The notes: generated by a model not told the origin, from the sequence alone. A stretch of DNA of 64,000 nucleotides from Anthopleura xanthogrammica (GCA_964019055.1 OZ025220.1:2231978-2295977), one strand, 5' to 3'. Positions 46,013 to 58,199 are shown, counted from the stretch's first letter. Made by a program: numbers and translations.

Positions 46013-46875
46013 ATATTTAAGTGTAAGGAGCTTGAAGTGACATATTTACAGCATCTTTCAAGAAATATTGTTTTGATGTGCTGCATCTTCAAGCTCTTTA
46101 TATTTATTCTTGCATGTCATGTAATCATTTCACAATGTACTAAATCATAAAGAGACACACAAAAGATTTTGAATGCTTTCAATTTATGATTCAACCAGAA
46201 ACCTAATTGTTACTTGCAATACTGGAATTCAAACTTTAGATATAATATAATTCAATTAAAATATTAACTATAAAACTCTTTATATAGTTAATTATTCCGT
46301 TCTTTTGTATATAATCACTGTTGCATGAATTGGTCAATTTAATAATCGATCCAATGAAAATTTAAATCAAGACAAGAAAAGACAAACCACATGGTTTTTG
46401 GTTTTTGCACAAGTGCACGAAAAAAGCACAGGAAACCCAAATAACAGGTACCAGCAAAATCGGTCTGGCGTAGACCCGCTTTGTTTTAATATTGGTTATT
46501 CTCATAGTTACTTCAACTATGTTTAATTAGTTATTGCAATTTGTGCTTAAAGTAGGTTTATTGAGAAATTAACTTGCATGGCTTTTTTATTTTTATTTTT
46601 ATAGAGTTTAATAGTATGAGCTTCTGCGTCCGCCATTTTTCTTTCAAAACCATAGAGTTAAAGCTTGAATCCATTTTACATAAACAACTGAAATAGTGAT
46701 CAAATTCTGTCAAAGCTTCCTATTAGGAAAGTTTTATAAATATTAATTTGTTATCTGAGTTAGCTAAATTTGTTTAATTATTTAAAACTTTGACTGAATG
46801 CACTTTAAGCTTACATGGGCTGATGGGCTTACATCACATCATTATGTTCAAAGGGAACACAGTAACAGTTACAGT

Positions 46876-47762
46876 TACCTAACATGGTGAGACATGTCTA
46901 CCCAACAAGGCATTCTACATGTGTTCTCTTCAAATAAACTCTGGACTCCTCCTAGCAAGGAGCAATACTTGCCTTCATACTTTAAAGAGGTCTGCAACCA
47001 GTATGTTAAGAAACCTGATGCCCATCGTGTGTTTCCAGTTGAGGTAAGTACATAAATACGCTTGACTGCCATCTCAAATAGAGTGGTTTTAGCATGCAGG
47101 ATCAGCATTGTGAATGTGAGTATTATTATATGGACTTTTGAGACTATGGTAGGCATTTTGAAATGCTAAGTCTATAGTTCTCTGCAATTAATTTCATTTT
47201 TTGTTCTTTGTTTTATAGTGCCATGGTCTTCAAAAAACCTCAGACCCTGCAAAACCCATTTGGATTATTGGGTCTAACCTACATATAAAAGTCGACCGAG
47301 AGACTAAGACTGCAGAGAGGCTTGGCATATCAGAGTCGCCTTACTGTGTGCTTGACCGTAAGCCGTCCTACAAACTCCCAACTTTCAACCTTCAAGTCAG
47401 GATTCCTTTGTGCAAAGACGTCTTTTTACCAGATCTATTGTGATATGCCTCCTACTCGCCGCTTAACAAGAGCTTCACAGCGTGCACGAGTTACACAACC
47501 TCGGTTACAGCAGCAGAGGAACAAGAAAAACTCCAACACGGCTAAGCAAACAACCGTGCCGGAAGTACCAGCTGCCCTCATTGACCAGATCGTGTCCAGA
47601 GTGACAGATGAAGTGACCAGATGGCTGCAAACTACAGCACCACGACCTCAGAGCCGACGTCTGACTCACGAAGTTATACATGTTCCATATCAGTGGGAAA
47701 AACATAAAGTATCTTGGTGTTTTCTATTGCGTTTTGATTGTCCATTTAATTATAGTTATTAA
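46876..47762 (+). CDS. Array unit 3 exons A and B with the same foreign block
   Basis: Near-copy of unit 2 without the transposon, including the same block (from about 47393). It differs by scattered substitutions. It supplies the clean empty site (AGTTACCTAACATGG at about 46873) that fixes the ends of the 12.6-kb element. Confidence 0.5.
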
Positions 47763-48547
47763 ATATTTAGGTGTAAGGAGCTTGAAGTGACATATTTACA
47801 GCATCTTTCAAGAAATATTGTTTTGATGTGCTGCATCTTCAAGCTCTTTATTTTTATTCTTGCATGTCATGTAATCATTTCACAATGTACTAAATCATAA
47901 AGAGACACACAAAAGATTTTGAATGCTTTCAATTTATGATTCAACCAGAAACCTAATTGTTACTTGCAATACTGGAATTCAAACTTTAGATATAATATAA
48001 TTCAATTAAAATATTAACTATAAAACTCTTGATATAGTTAATTATTCGGTTCTTTTGTATATAATCACTGTTGCATGAATTGGTCAATTTAATAATCGAT
48101 CCAATGAAAATTTAAATCAAGACAAGAAAAGACAAACCACATGGTTTTTGGTTTTTGCACAAGTGCACGAAAAAAGCACAGGAAACCCAAATAACAGGTA
48201 CCAGCAAAATCGGTCTGGCGTAGACCCGCTTTGTTTTAATATTGGTTATTCTCATAGTTCCTTCAACTATGTTTAATTAGTTATTGCAATTTGTGCTTAA
48301 AGTAGGTTTATTGAGAAATTAACTTGCATGGCTTTTTTATTTTTATTTTTATAGAGTTTAATAGTATGAGCTTCTGCGTCCGCCATTTTTCCTTCAAAAC
48401 CATAGAGTTAAAGCTTGAATCCATTTTACATAAACAACTGAAATAGTGATCAAATTCTGTCAAAGCTTCCTATTAGGAAAGTTTTATAAATATTAATTTG
48501 TTATCTGAGTTAGCTAAATTTGTTTAATTATTTAAAACTTTGACTGA

Positions 48548-51048
48548 ATGCACTTTAAGCTTACATGGGCTGATGGGCTTACATCACATCATTATGTTCA
48601 AAGGGAACACAGTTACAGTTACAGTTACCTAACATGGCGAGACATGTCTACCCAACAAGGCATTCTACATGTGTTATCTTCAAATAAACTCTGGACTCCT
48701 CCTAGCAAGGAGCAATACTTGCCTTCATACTTTAAAGAGGTCTGCGACCAGTATGTTAAGAAACCTGATGCCCATCGTGTGTTTCCAGTTGAGGTAAGTA
48801 CATAAATACGGTTTCATAAATACGCTGGACTGCCATCTCAAAAAGAGTGGTTTTAGCATGCAGGATCAGCATTGTTAATGTGAATATTATTATATGGACT
48901 TTTGAGACTATGGTAGGCATTTTGAAATGCTAAGTCTATAGTTCTCTGCAATTAATTTCATTTTTTGTTCTTTGTTTTATAGTGCCATGGTCTTCAAAAA
49001 ACCTCAGACCCTGCAAAACCCATTTGGATTATTGGGTCTAACCTACATATAAAAGTCGACCGAGAGACCAAGACTGCAGAGAGGCTTGGCATATCAGAGT
49101 CGCCTTACTGTGTGCTTGACCGTGAGGCGTCCTACAAACTCCCAACCTTCAATTTCGAAGGTAAATGCAGTATCTTGGTGTTTTCTATTGCGTTCTGATT
49201 GTCCATTTAATTATAGTTATTAAATATTTACGTGTAAGGAGCTTGAAGTGACATATTTACACAGTTACAGTTACCTAACATGGCGAGACATGTCTACGCA
49301 ATAAGGCATTCTGTATGTGTTCTCGTCAAACAAACTATGGACTGCTCCTAGCAAGGAACAATACTTGCCTTCATACTTTAAAGAGGTCTGCAACCAGTAT
49401 GTTAAGAAACCTGATGCCCATCGTGTGTTTCCAGTTGAGGTAAGTACATAAATATGCTTGACTGCCATCTCAAATAGAGTGGTTTTAGCATGCAGGATCA
49501 GCATTGTTAATGTGAATATTATTATATGGACTTTTGAGACTATGGTAGGCATTTTGAAATGCTAAGTCTATAGTTCTCTGCAATTAATTTCATTTTTTGT
49601 TCTTTGTTTTATAGTGCCATGGTCTTCAAAAAACCTCAGACCCTGCAACACCCATTTGGATTATTGGGTCTAACCTACATATAAAAGTCGACCGAGAGAC
49701 CAAGACTGCAGAGAGGCTTGGCATATCAGAGTCGCCTTACTGTGTGCTTGACCGTGAGGCGTCCTACAAACTCCCAACCTTCAACTTCGAAGGTAAATGC
49801 AGTATCTTGGTGTTTTCTATTGCAATCTGATTGTCCATTTAATTATAGTTATTAAATATTTAGGTGTAAGGAGCTTGAAGTGACATATTTACAGCATCTT
49901 TCAAGAAATATTGTTTTGATGTGCTGCATCTTCAAGCTCTTTATTTTTATTCTTGCATGTCATGTAAACATTTCACAATGTACTAAATCATAAATAGACA
50001 CACAAAAGATTTTGAATGCTTTCAATTTAATGATTCAACCAGAAACCTAATTGTTACTTGCAATACTGGAATTCAAAATTTAGATGTAATATAATTCAAT
50101 TAGAATATTAACACTCTTTAATCCCATACAAGCAACCATAGTATTATTTTCAAATTTTTTCGACCTGTCCAAATAAAAGATCAAATTGGAATGTTTTCAT
50201 TAACATTTTTCTTAGAAAAGCTGAGGCTGTCCAATTAGCAATAACTGGATAGCTTATATCAGCCAATCAAAATTCAGGAAAAGAAAATAGCAATCAACTT
50301 TCAACCAATCATTATGCAACTTTCACTTGCCAGCTTTGTTTACCTTGGCCTCTATTCAAAATGGCGGCCAAGGGAGAATTTTTTTAGCAGGTTTGAACTA
50401 TATGTTTTTGGCCCAAATTATAATAATTTTGCACACAAGGAATTGCAAAAAAAGGTTTATTTGATTACCAGAAGTTTATTCAGAAAGTTTGAGATGCATA
50501 CAAAAATAAATAATGCAAACAAAAAGGTATATTTCGTGATATGTATGAATATGGAAAATTGCTGAAGAGTTTAACTGTTGGCATGTCCAGACAAAAAAGA
50601 GAATATTACGTTATCTTTTGACCTATTTGCTATTTCTACTTTCTTAACTTAAGCTTTAGTTCGTGTACTTTATGTCTGATTAATCTGCAATAGCACTGCA
50701 TGCTTGCCCAATTTGGAAATAATTGGATGAAAAAATTTCCTCTGACAGCAAATTCCTCTGAGGGCCTAATGGCCTCATCCAATTTTGGCAGTCGTTGGAA
50801 TTGTTTTCACCTAATTTTCTCCGAATTGAACAGCATGTAGTCCCATTACCTATACAAATCTATAATTATCTTTTCTTTCTTTTTCAGGAAATCTCAGTAA
50901 CCAACCCCTGAAAAGGATAATCTATGTAATGCACCAATACATGGGATCCAATTTCCTATCTGCCTTGCTTGCAATAGGTGGAGTTGGCCTAGCTGTTCAT
51001 TATGAACAGTTTGTGATAATTTACAATGATTTTCTTACAGTTAAATAG
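48548..51048 (+). CDS. Array units 4-5 plus terminal exon, unrecognised protein
   Basis: In unit 5, exon A ends at 49439, exon B is 49615-49792, and the shared last exon is 50888-51048 (stop TAG); phases agree. The product reads RVFPVE/CHGLQKTSDP, IWIIGSNLHIKVDRETK, ERLGISESPYCVLDR, LPTFNFEG/NLSNQPLKRIIY, then a hydrophobic segment (FLSALLAIGGVGLAVHYEQF). Unit 4 has intact copies of exons A (to about 48793) and B (about 48983-49160). The 5' end and function are unknown. I do not recognise the family beyond recalling similar cnidarian multi-copy genes. Confidence 0.5.
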
Positions 51049-51338
51049 TTGACAAAGTTGAATAAAAAATTTTGTGGATATAATATTTTATTTCTTAAAC
51101 TTGTATTACAATATGTCAAGTATTAATGGAAATACTATGGAGACATGAAGTTAGGGAATAGTTACTAAAACTGACTTGTAATTTATGTGGCTAGTCAGTT
51201 GTGACAGTTAATACTATCAAGTGCATTGCTTCACTATAGTTTTATTCCAATCATTAAAAATAATTTACTTTGTATAACTGATAGATTCTTGAAAAGCTTG
51301 GGATGAAGCAGGACTACTTTGGACTAATCAAAAGGGAC

Positions 51339-51492
51339 AGTTGATCAGTGCTAGGGACAGATGATCGCAGCTAGGGACAATTGATCGCAGCCAGGGACAG
51401 TTGATCAGTGCTAGGGACAGTTGATCACAGCTAGTTACAGTTGATCAGTGCTAGGTACGGTTGATCAGTGCTAGGTACGGTTGATCAATGTT
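51339..51492 (+). repeat. 20-bp minisatellite
   Basis: About 7-8 tandem copies of a 20-bp unit, AGGGACAGTTGATCAGTGCT, with variants TGATCGCAGCT and AGGTACGG. Each unit contains TGATC. Confidence 0.92.
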
Positions 51493-51954
51493 GAAAATTT
51501 TCGCTTTTCCTTTTCTTCATGGTGTAGATGACCAATACAGACAATCGCTCTTAAGCATTGCAAAAAATTAATGCATTATAGACTAGAGATTTATCTTTTA
51601 GGCAACACCAAGAAACAACAACAAGAAGGAACTATGTTCTAAAATAATTGATGCCCATATTTAGTAAATTATCTAACAAGAATTCTTCGAATGTGATTTC
51701 CATTATTATAAGCCCTTTAAATGCAGTTATAACCCAGCAAGTGGGAGATGCTTCATGTATTCTTAAAAAAATTAATCTTTTTGAACATTAAAATGTGTTC
51801 AAGTTAGTTATCCTTATGTAAAATATTATTTCACCTGGTAACTCATTAAATATTTTGTGTATAATATTTTGTGTATAATATTGTATTGTATTTATCAGTT
51901 GTTTCAGATGATCATCAACAAAGTGATTGTTAATCAGACACACAACTTGGAAAC

Positions 51955-52240
51955 TCTCAAAATTTGTCTGAGCTGGATAAATATCAATACATTTTGGGTC
52001 ATCCAGAGGATTTCTTAGACACAAACACTATGAAATCAATGAAATCTGTCAAATGGGCCAAAATTGTTAGATTAATTCTTGTTGATGAGAGTCACTGTTC
52101 AGTAAGTGGTCTCAAAATTTCAGACCAAAAGATGAAAATATCGAGCAGCTAAGGGCAGTATTCACAAATTCAAATATTGTTGCAGTGACTGCCACTGCTA
52201 GCACTAAGATGCAACAAGATATGGTGATGATTCTAAACAT
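51955..52240 (+). pseudogene. RecQ-like helicase fragment
   Basis: One frame reads YQYILGHPEDFLDTNTMK and RLILVDESHC (Walker B/DExH motif). The next frame reads LRAVFTNSNIVAVTATAST (helicase motif III). The break between frames and the absence of motifs IV-VI nearby make this a pseudogene fragment. Confidence 0.6.
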
Positions 52241-52850
52241 AAAAATGATAACAATACTGTTTAATGTTTTTGTGCAGTAAATTTATGATCATTTTTAATT
52301 GGCCTTGAAAATACTCAGCTTAAATTAAATTTGAGAAACAAGATGAACATGGTTTAAGTTAAATTTGTGAGCTACGTGGAATTTGCCTGTTAAAGTTAAA
52401 AATAACCAATCTCAAAGACATCATCTCTGTTTCCCTCTCATTGATTATTCCATTCTTTACATACACTATGGGGTGCTTCCCAGTGGCAAAAATCGGGGCA
52501 TCCTTATTATAAGAAAGGACATCTTTGGAATAATGGGATTTAGGTGCTGGCAAAATCACTGGCTCACCTTCTAACAATAATTTTTTGCACTGCTATGTGC
52601 TCATATAAAGTCTTTTGTAACTTTAATAAACGGATTAAAAAACACGGAATATACTTTGCCCATGCCACTAAATCAGAAATGTCTAGTCGGACATATTGTT
52701 TATGAAAATGAACCATGAATAAGCAGGCTGGACAAGAAGTCATACAAAAAATTGTGTGCAAGCGAAATTTACTTAGTCATGTAATCATGTAAATTTATGT
52801 GAATCCTATGATAAGTGAACATGTGAGCTCTTACTACATGTTTTTAATAG

Positions 52851-53035
52851 GTGCCAGGCAATAGAACACTTGAGTTACAAGTGCCCTGTAAAAATAAGAA
52901 TATGCAGTTTACCAGGCTCACATTCTGTGGTAATAAAGAAGAAATGGCGATACATAATGAAGAAAACCTTGCTCACCATGACCAGCTTTTGGCTGACAGC
53001 AATTCAGAGCTCATGAATCTTTTTATATCAAAGGT
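52851..53035 (+). CDS. Possible orphan exon
   Basis: An open frame from about 52851 (TLELQVPCKNKNMQF, then KEEMAIHNEENLAHHD) ends before GTATAT near 53034. It may be a downstream exon of the decayed helicase gene. Low support. Confidence 0.25.
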
Positions 53036-54334
53036 ATATAGTGTACATAACCTTTTTTCAATGCCTTCAAATACTAATTCTACATGAAGTAAATGGTTGA
53101 ATGGTCGTAAAGTAATGAAGGTTCATACTTCTGATATGTTTTATCATATTTTGCTTTACTTTGTCAGACATCCATCCATCTGTTTGTTTGTTCGTTCATT
53201 CATCTATTTTTCTTTTTGCATTTCATGAACTCTAATCAACCTGGCCTAAATGTTTTTGGTGTTTATATGATTTTCAGTCTCAAGACCTCGACCTCTTATC
53301 TGATTTCAGCAGAATCCAAAGAAGTATCATTTGACAAAAAAATGACTTCCATCATTGAGATAATAGGTCACATGATGGAACAGCTCATACTAAACAGCTA
53401 CTGGTAAAAGAATGTGGCAGAAAGCGCAACAGGAGTTTGATGACCTCATAACACCTGAAAAAGTAAAAACCTTTGAAAGAAGCGGTGTAGCAAGACAGGC
53501 TGTTTGATATCTTAAACAACTGTCTGTACACATATGTACACACTTATACGTGATTTTTTGATGGCAGAGACTATGGTAAAAAATAATCACAGATCTGGAG
53601 TATTTGCAAATATGCAAGTTGCAGAATTTGATCGCAAAACATAGTTGTCAATGTTTTTAAGCACAAAACAGTTCATATACACGGACCAGCTCAAGCAGTT
53701 TTTAGCCCCACGTTACACAGCTGGGTCAATATATATTCGAGAAATGTAAGGTCTTGCGTCCCAAACGCAACTTATGCTTTGTACCTGTTCAAAATTGTCG
53801 ATTTGGAAACACAACATCAGGTGAAAGATTGAAGATCGCTTTAGCGATTCACATTCCAATCAGAATGGCATCTTCCAACACTAAAATTAAGTCTAAAAGT
53901 GTTTCAAAGTCAGTTATGGAACTGCTTGAACTAGCAGTTTTTTCTTTTGGTTCCCAGAGTGGGTCGAAAATGCAAAGCATAAAGTAAGAAGAGATCCTGT
54001 GATAGAACGAGTATGATATTATCATGTGTCAAAGACGAGACAAGGAAAGAGTTCCAAGAAATGGAAAAAATCCTTAATGGTACGCTAATGGCTAATTCTA
54101 TAAAAGCTGAAACGTAGAAGCATATAGCCACAGTAGTTGCAAACACAGAGTTGCAAAGCAGGAGTGATTCAAAATGTCATCATAGGCCCCTTTTAAAGAA
54201 CTGATCAGATCCAAAAGCACCAATCACATGTAGGAATAGTTTTTTTTTATTGTTCCCGAAAATTTCAATAGGAAGACGCTTTTGTAATTATCAATTAAAG
54301 AAAACAATAGGTGTGATATCTACAGTATATTTAG

Positions 54335-54480
54335 TAAATAAACCCCTCCTGGTGGCTGGGATATCGGCTGATAATGTCCGAGGATGAGAAATGGTCCGAA
54401 AAAAGAACATTTGAGGACCATTTCTCATCCAAGGACATTATCAGCCGATATCCCAGTGAGCCAGAAGGGGGTTTATTTAT
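54335..54480. repeat. Foldback palindrome (~65-bp arms)
   Basis: The left arm (TAAACCCCTCCTGGTGGCTG, then GGATATCGGCTGATAATGTCC and GGATGAGAAATGGTCC) is repeated inverted on the right with few mismatches, with a loop of about 20 bp. It abuts the left inverted end of the Crypton-like element. Confidence 0.92.
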
Positions 54481-54483
54481 TTT

Positions 54484-56309
54484 ATAACCCAACGACTTCA
54501 CTCAAATCGACTCTGCTAGCTGAAATACGAAAGCCATTCAAGTGTATGTTGACGCGAAACGCACGCTGTGATTGGTTTAAAAATTTTATTCAAGTCCGTT
54601 GAGTTTGACTTTACATTTACATATGTGCAATCGGCAAACACGTTTTTAGACTAACACCACAGAACAGTGGAAATCTTAACAATTTTAAGAGTTTTTTTCG
54701 AGTTTTTAAACCCAAAATGGAAGGAAGAAACAGTTTTTAATTATTCTGCTGTGAGCTAAAGTAGAAATTACAGCCATGAAATGAAGAATTAGAGAAGTTT
54801 AAGGCAGCAGATCGAACTTGACAGTTTGCCTGTTGCACCACGCTTTGGCCCTGGACGTTGGCTGAACTTTCAGGATTATTAAGGAGAGAAAGGGGCTGCT
54901 TCAGGCCTGCTGAACCAGGAAGTGAAAGAGCTTTATCTTTGCAACCAACGAACTTGCTCACGATCGCAGATGACTCAAACTGCTGCTCGATAGTAGGACG
55001 TGCGTGGTATGATTCTATAGATTGATCACAAGCATGGCCAGTCACGCTTCTTACTCGGCTGTTTTCCAATCCTGCCGTCTTCAAAACTTTGATAGATGTT
55101 GCTCTGATACAGTGTGGTGTATATATTGTAGATAGATCAGCTTTCTTACACATGTTTGTCAGGAGATTCTCAAGCTTGTGCTTTCCCATTGGCACATTGC
55201 AAAACCATACTGGATTGTTGCTGTCAAACTTAGAGGATTTGTGATCTCGCGGCTTTTGCCACAAAGCCTCACATTTTGGATCTCTTTTGGCAAGGTATAT
55301 TTGTAGACATGTCACTGGACACCGTTCGTTGCCAGGCACATTCTACCACGGTGGATTGTGACTCATCTTCGATGTCATTTATTCCTCCCCGGATTTTTCG
55401 TCGCTCTTTCTGCTAATGTGAAATACTTCAAGCCACTTGTTGTTGTTTTTAGCTCTAGGTCTGTTGGATGCATGGCTCGCTGATTTTCACGGCCCCTTTT
55501 TCCAAAGTACAGCATCACATAAAACCAGGCTGTGTTGACTAGACTTTCTGGAGTTTCAAGGCCAAGCTGACCGGAGCTGTAGAGCATTTCAAGGTCTTCT
55601 TGGCTTATGGTCTTTTTGTGTTTAGTTGAAGAAATCGCCCCACGTTTTGCAAGCTCTTTTAAATTGGCATCGAGAGCTTCATTAGCCGGTTTGAACTCAG
55701 AATTTCGGATGATTGAGAACGGTTTTCTGTGTGGGGATCCAGAAAGATATCTATCAAGGCCTGCTCTAATAGCTCTCATTGTGTTTCGACTATATGCTTC
55801 GCCATTGACGTTTCTTGCTTCAACGTAAAAATGTTTCATCACAGATGACAGCTCTGTCACTGTCATCAACTCAAGAGGAGTTAAAACATTTTTCTCTTGA
55901 CTCCAAGCTGTAAGTAAAAACAATTATCTTTTGTAAATGAGTTGCTTATTTGTTGGTCTTTTGTAATTTATAAAAATAATTTGGAAAACAAACAAAAAAA
56001 ATTCGTTCATGCCGGTAAAAAGTCCCAGTTTTATGTGTTTTCTTACCATTAAAGACGTTAACTGCATATTTTGTTGACTTTTTGGTGTTTATTGGCGTAG
56101 CTTCGTCGACCAATCTTTTTATTTCAGTATCACTTGTTTCTAAAAATCGATTTTTTCTGTTTTCCATGTCTTTTTTATGTTTTTTTTTTACCTTGTTTGT
56201 TTCTGGCTGGACAAATATCACTTCGGACGGGGGATATCGCCTGATACCCGTCCTGCACGTGACCCATTTGAACCAATGACAGCGCGCGAAAATTCATTGT
56301 TGGGTTATA
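54484..56309 (-). mobile_element. Crypton-like element with short inverted ends
   Basis: ATAACCCAACGA at 54484-54495 and its near-complement TTGTTGGGTTAT at 56298-56309 bracket the recombinase gene exactly; an 'acgctgtgattggtt' word inside the left end also recurs inverted at the right. Classical Cryptons lack terminal inverted repeats, so these ends may belong to a composite or to a Crypton subgroup. Confidence 0.6.
54737..56221 (-). pseudogene. Crypton-type tyrosine recombinase (DUF3504-like), frameshifted
   Basis: Exon 1 (about 56221-56047; MENRKNRFLETSD, TKYAVNVFN) joins in phase to exon 2 from 55907. The N-terminal SAM-like region has AYSRNTMRAIRAGLDRYL; the core starts KKTISQEDLEMLY with a conserved-looking FGKRGREN. 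The frame closes at 55375, while an overlapping frame continues GGINDIEDESQS, and a third frame from about 55339 reads RCPVTCLQIYLAKR. The catalytic box HCIRAT (H-x2-R), GHACD, and SYHARP with the nucleophilic Tyr follow. Two frameshifts in 55320-55400 break it. Related domains occur in ZMYM and QRICH1 proteins derived from Cryptons. Confidence 0.82.
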
Positions 56310-56379
56310 ATGTGTAATAGTTGATTATAAATTTTCTTAACTGCAAAAAAAAAATTTTTTTTTTAACTCGATAATGAAT

Positions 56380-57306
56380 TCGACATGCCGTGGTTAACTA
56401 GTACTCTGAAAATGAAAGTCATACGTTTGGAAAGAGAAGGGAAACATATATGTGATATTCTACATATACTTGCCAAACAAGACAAATTTACGATCGACAT
56501 CTTTCCTCTTTCTTAAAACGCCAAGAAGAAACTGGAGCAATGAACCCACCACCACCGAAGAAAAGAAGAAACCCCAAAGTAACCCCAGAAGTAATGTGCT
56601 TCATTGATAGAAAGATGGAGGAGAACGATGAGACCACCTCAACAGACCTCAACTAAATGCTGGTTGTCCACTGGGTCAAAGTAGTGCCAACTAGTTCGAG
56701 AGCCAAACAGTGTAAAGTGCCTTGAATATTGCCAGAGACTCCTTTCCACTCAAGAACATTTTGACGTCATCTTCACAGACAATGTACAGTTGCCATGGAA
56801 AGCCACACGAAGTTGTCATTCCATCGATGGTGGGAGCCACCCGTGCTGAAGGGCAAACCCAAGCACTCATACAAGATTCATGTGTGGGCAGGCATTTCAA
56901 GGCGTGGCGTCACTAAGATTGCCTTGTTTACTGGTATAATGGCTGCTGATTTCTTCACCGAGAAAGTGTTAGAGTTCCATCTGAAGCCATTCATCAACAA
57001 ATTCTATCCAGACAACGATCCCAAACATACCAGTAACAAGGCAAAAGAGTACTACAAGAAGACTAATATAAACTGGTGGCAGACTCCTCCTGAAAGTCCA
57101 GACCTCAACCCCATCGAGTTAGTGTGGCACAAACTGAAGCATTACTTGAGGAAGACCCACAAGCCCCAAAATAAAGAACAGCTAGAGAACGGAATCAAGA
57201 CCTTCTGGAGGACACGCATGACCCGAGAAAAATGCAACAGATAAATCGACCACATGGCAAAAGTTGTTCCTGTAGTCATTGAAAGAGAAGGCAGTGCCTC
57301 CGGTTA
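56380..57306 (+). pseudogene. Tc1/mariner-like transposase, broken, with histone-type 3' end
   Basis: Fragmented frames read an N-terminal HTH-like part (VIRLEREGKHI), a KKRRN basic patch, YCQRLLSTQEHF, then from 56795 a long frame with HVWAGISRRG, ALFTGIMAADFF, DNDPKHTSNKAKEYY and ESPDLNPIELVWHKLK, the second Asp and final Asp/Glu signatures. The segment between FYPD and NDPKHT is shorter than usual, and several frameshifts and stops lie upstream of 56795, so it is inactive. The stop region runs into HSL-5 at 57337. Confidence 0.85.
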
Positions 57307-57336
57307 TTGACCAATAACCAAAAATCGCACAAAAAC

Positions 57337-57352
57337 GGCTTCTTTAGAAGCC
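57337..57352 (+). terminator. Histone-type 3' stem-loop (HSL-5)
   Basis: GGCTTC-TTTA-GAAGCC followed by ACTC. It has compensatory base pairs relative to HSL-2 and HSL-4. The downstream element AAAAGTTATGACCT starts 13 nt later (57365-57378). It follows the Tc1/mariner-like transposase. A decayed second copy (aagcttttttaaaaaggcacc, then aaaagttatt) is about 50 bp further on. Confidence 0.92.
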
Positions 57353-57513
57353 ACTCAAATAAATAAAAGTTATGACCTTGATGCTTAATAAGAATAAGCT
57401 TTTTTAAAAAGGCACCAAATAAATAAAAAGTTATTCTCATTTCAAATTTTATAAGCTCTCATCTCAGAAGTTAATTTTTCTAAGACATGAAAAAAAATTG
57501 ATTTTTGTAGGAA

Positions 57514-57768
57514 TTGCTGCTCCACTGTCGAGCAAAAATGCTGAATATTTATTTTAAATGCGGATTATCTCGAAAACCCTTTTTTCTTTTGGGATCAGCT
57601 TTAAATTTCACTCTAAGAAATCATAGTTTTAAGAAAAGTTTAAATTTCTTGCACAAGCAACGATTAGAGAATGCAGTGAATGTAAGAGAAAACAGGAAGA
57701 TGAAAGAAACTCAACAGCTCCTTATTGGACAGTTTTTCGATCCACTTTCAGTATCAACAATCACATAA
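57514..57768 (+). CDS. Possible exon, unrecognised
   Basis: A frame after TTTTTGTAG with KMLNIYFKCGLSRKPFFLLG, then a basic stretch (KKSLNFLHKQRLE), ending QFFDPLSVSTIT. It may be the first part of the small gene that continues at 57808. Unproven. Confidence 0.3.
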   Translation: MLLHCRAKMLNIYFKCGLSRKPFFLLGSALNFTLRNHSFKKSLNFLHKQRLENAVNVRENRKMKETQQLLIGQFFDPLSVSTIT

Positions 57769-57807
57769 ATTATTTTGTGTTTGAAGAAGAACAATATTCA
57801 TGTCTGA

Positions 57808-58199
57808 TTGGCAACCATGGACAAGAAGTTGGCTCTATTAGACCAAATCCGGCAAAGCAGGTTGTGTGAAATCGAAACATTGAAAGAGCAGCAGTTCAAT
57901 GGCGCTGTATGCAGTATAAATGGTTCTTATTCAGTTCCGATCTTTTCAAATGCATCACGAAAAAGTAAGGTTTTGATGCCTTTTTTAAATGTTCCAATGC
58001 TTTTTAGTCTTTTAATGTCTACTGGGATCTTGTTCCAAAGTTCAGGACCCACAACAGAGAAGGCTTGTCCACCATAGGTCTTCATTACAGACTTTAACTC
58101 AGTTCTATGACTTTGAAGCCAATTTTGCACAGATCAAGAGAGAAATCGAACAAAAACTGAAGGAGATGGACTCATTGGAATCAAAACTTGAAAAATAGT
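57808..58199 (+). pseudogene. Small coiled-coil gene split by a LINE fragment
   Basis: The frame starts MATMDKKLALLDQIRQSRLC and runs to 57900 (EIETLKEQQFNG). It is then interrupted by an inverted LINE 3' fragment and resumes at about 58106 as FYDFEANFAQIKREIEQKLK, ending SLESKLEK with TAG at 58197-58199. Heptad-like Leu/Ile spacing suggests a coiled coil. A decayed histone-type stem-loop follows at 58228. Confidence 0.5.
57901..58105 (-). mobile_element. LINE 3' fragment, inverted copy
   Basis: Reverse strand reads TYGGQAFSVVGPELWNKIPV and GIKTLLFRDAFEK, close to the 23.8-24.2 kb LINE. The GGCGCTGTATGCAGTATAAA end marks the 3' end of the same family. Confidence 0.88.

Larger units (their letters stand above)
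29860..50110 (+). repeat. Tandem array of five ~1.6-1.75-kb units
   Basis: Unit starts can be marked by 'agaaaagacaaaccacatgg' at about 29884, 31480, 46374 and 48124; a fifth, truncated unit begins at 49261. Each unit carries the same two exons and introns. Units 2 and 3 are near-identical by eye and share a foreign block of about 320 bp absent from units 1, 4 and 5. Unit 2 is split by the 12.6-kb transposon (32563-45127) and by a 0.7-kb palindromic element. At the unit 4/5 junction 'catatttac' runs directly into 'acagttacag', a short-homology deletion. Confidence 0.92.

Noticed and set aside
57395..57415. A further histone stem-loop near 57.40 kb
   Set aside because: The 5' arm does not pair well with the 3' arm. 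Noted only as a decayed copy under HSL-5.
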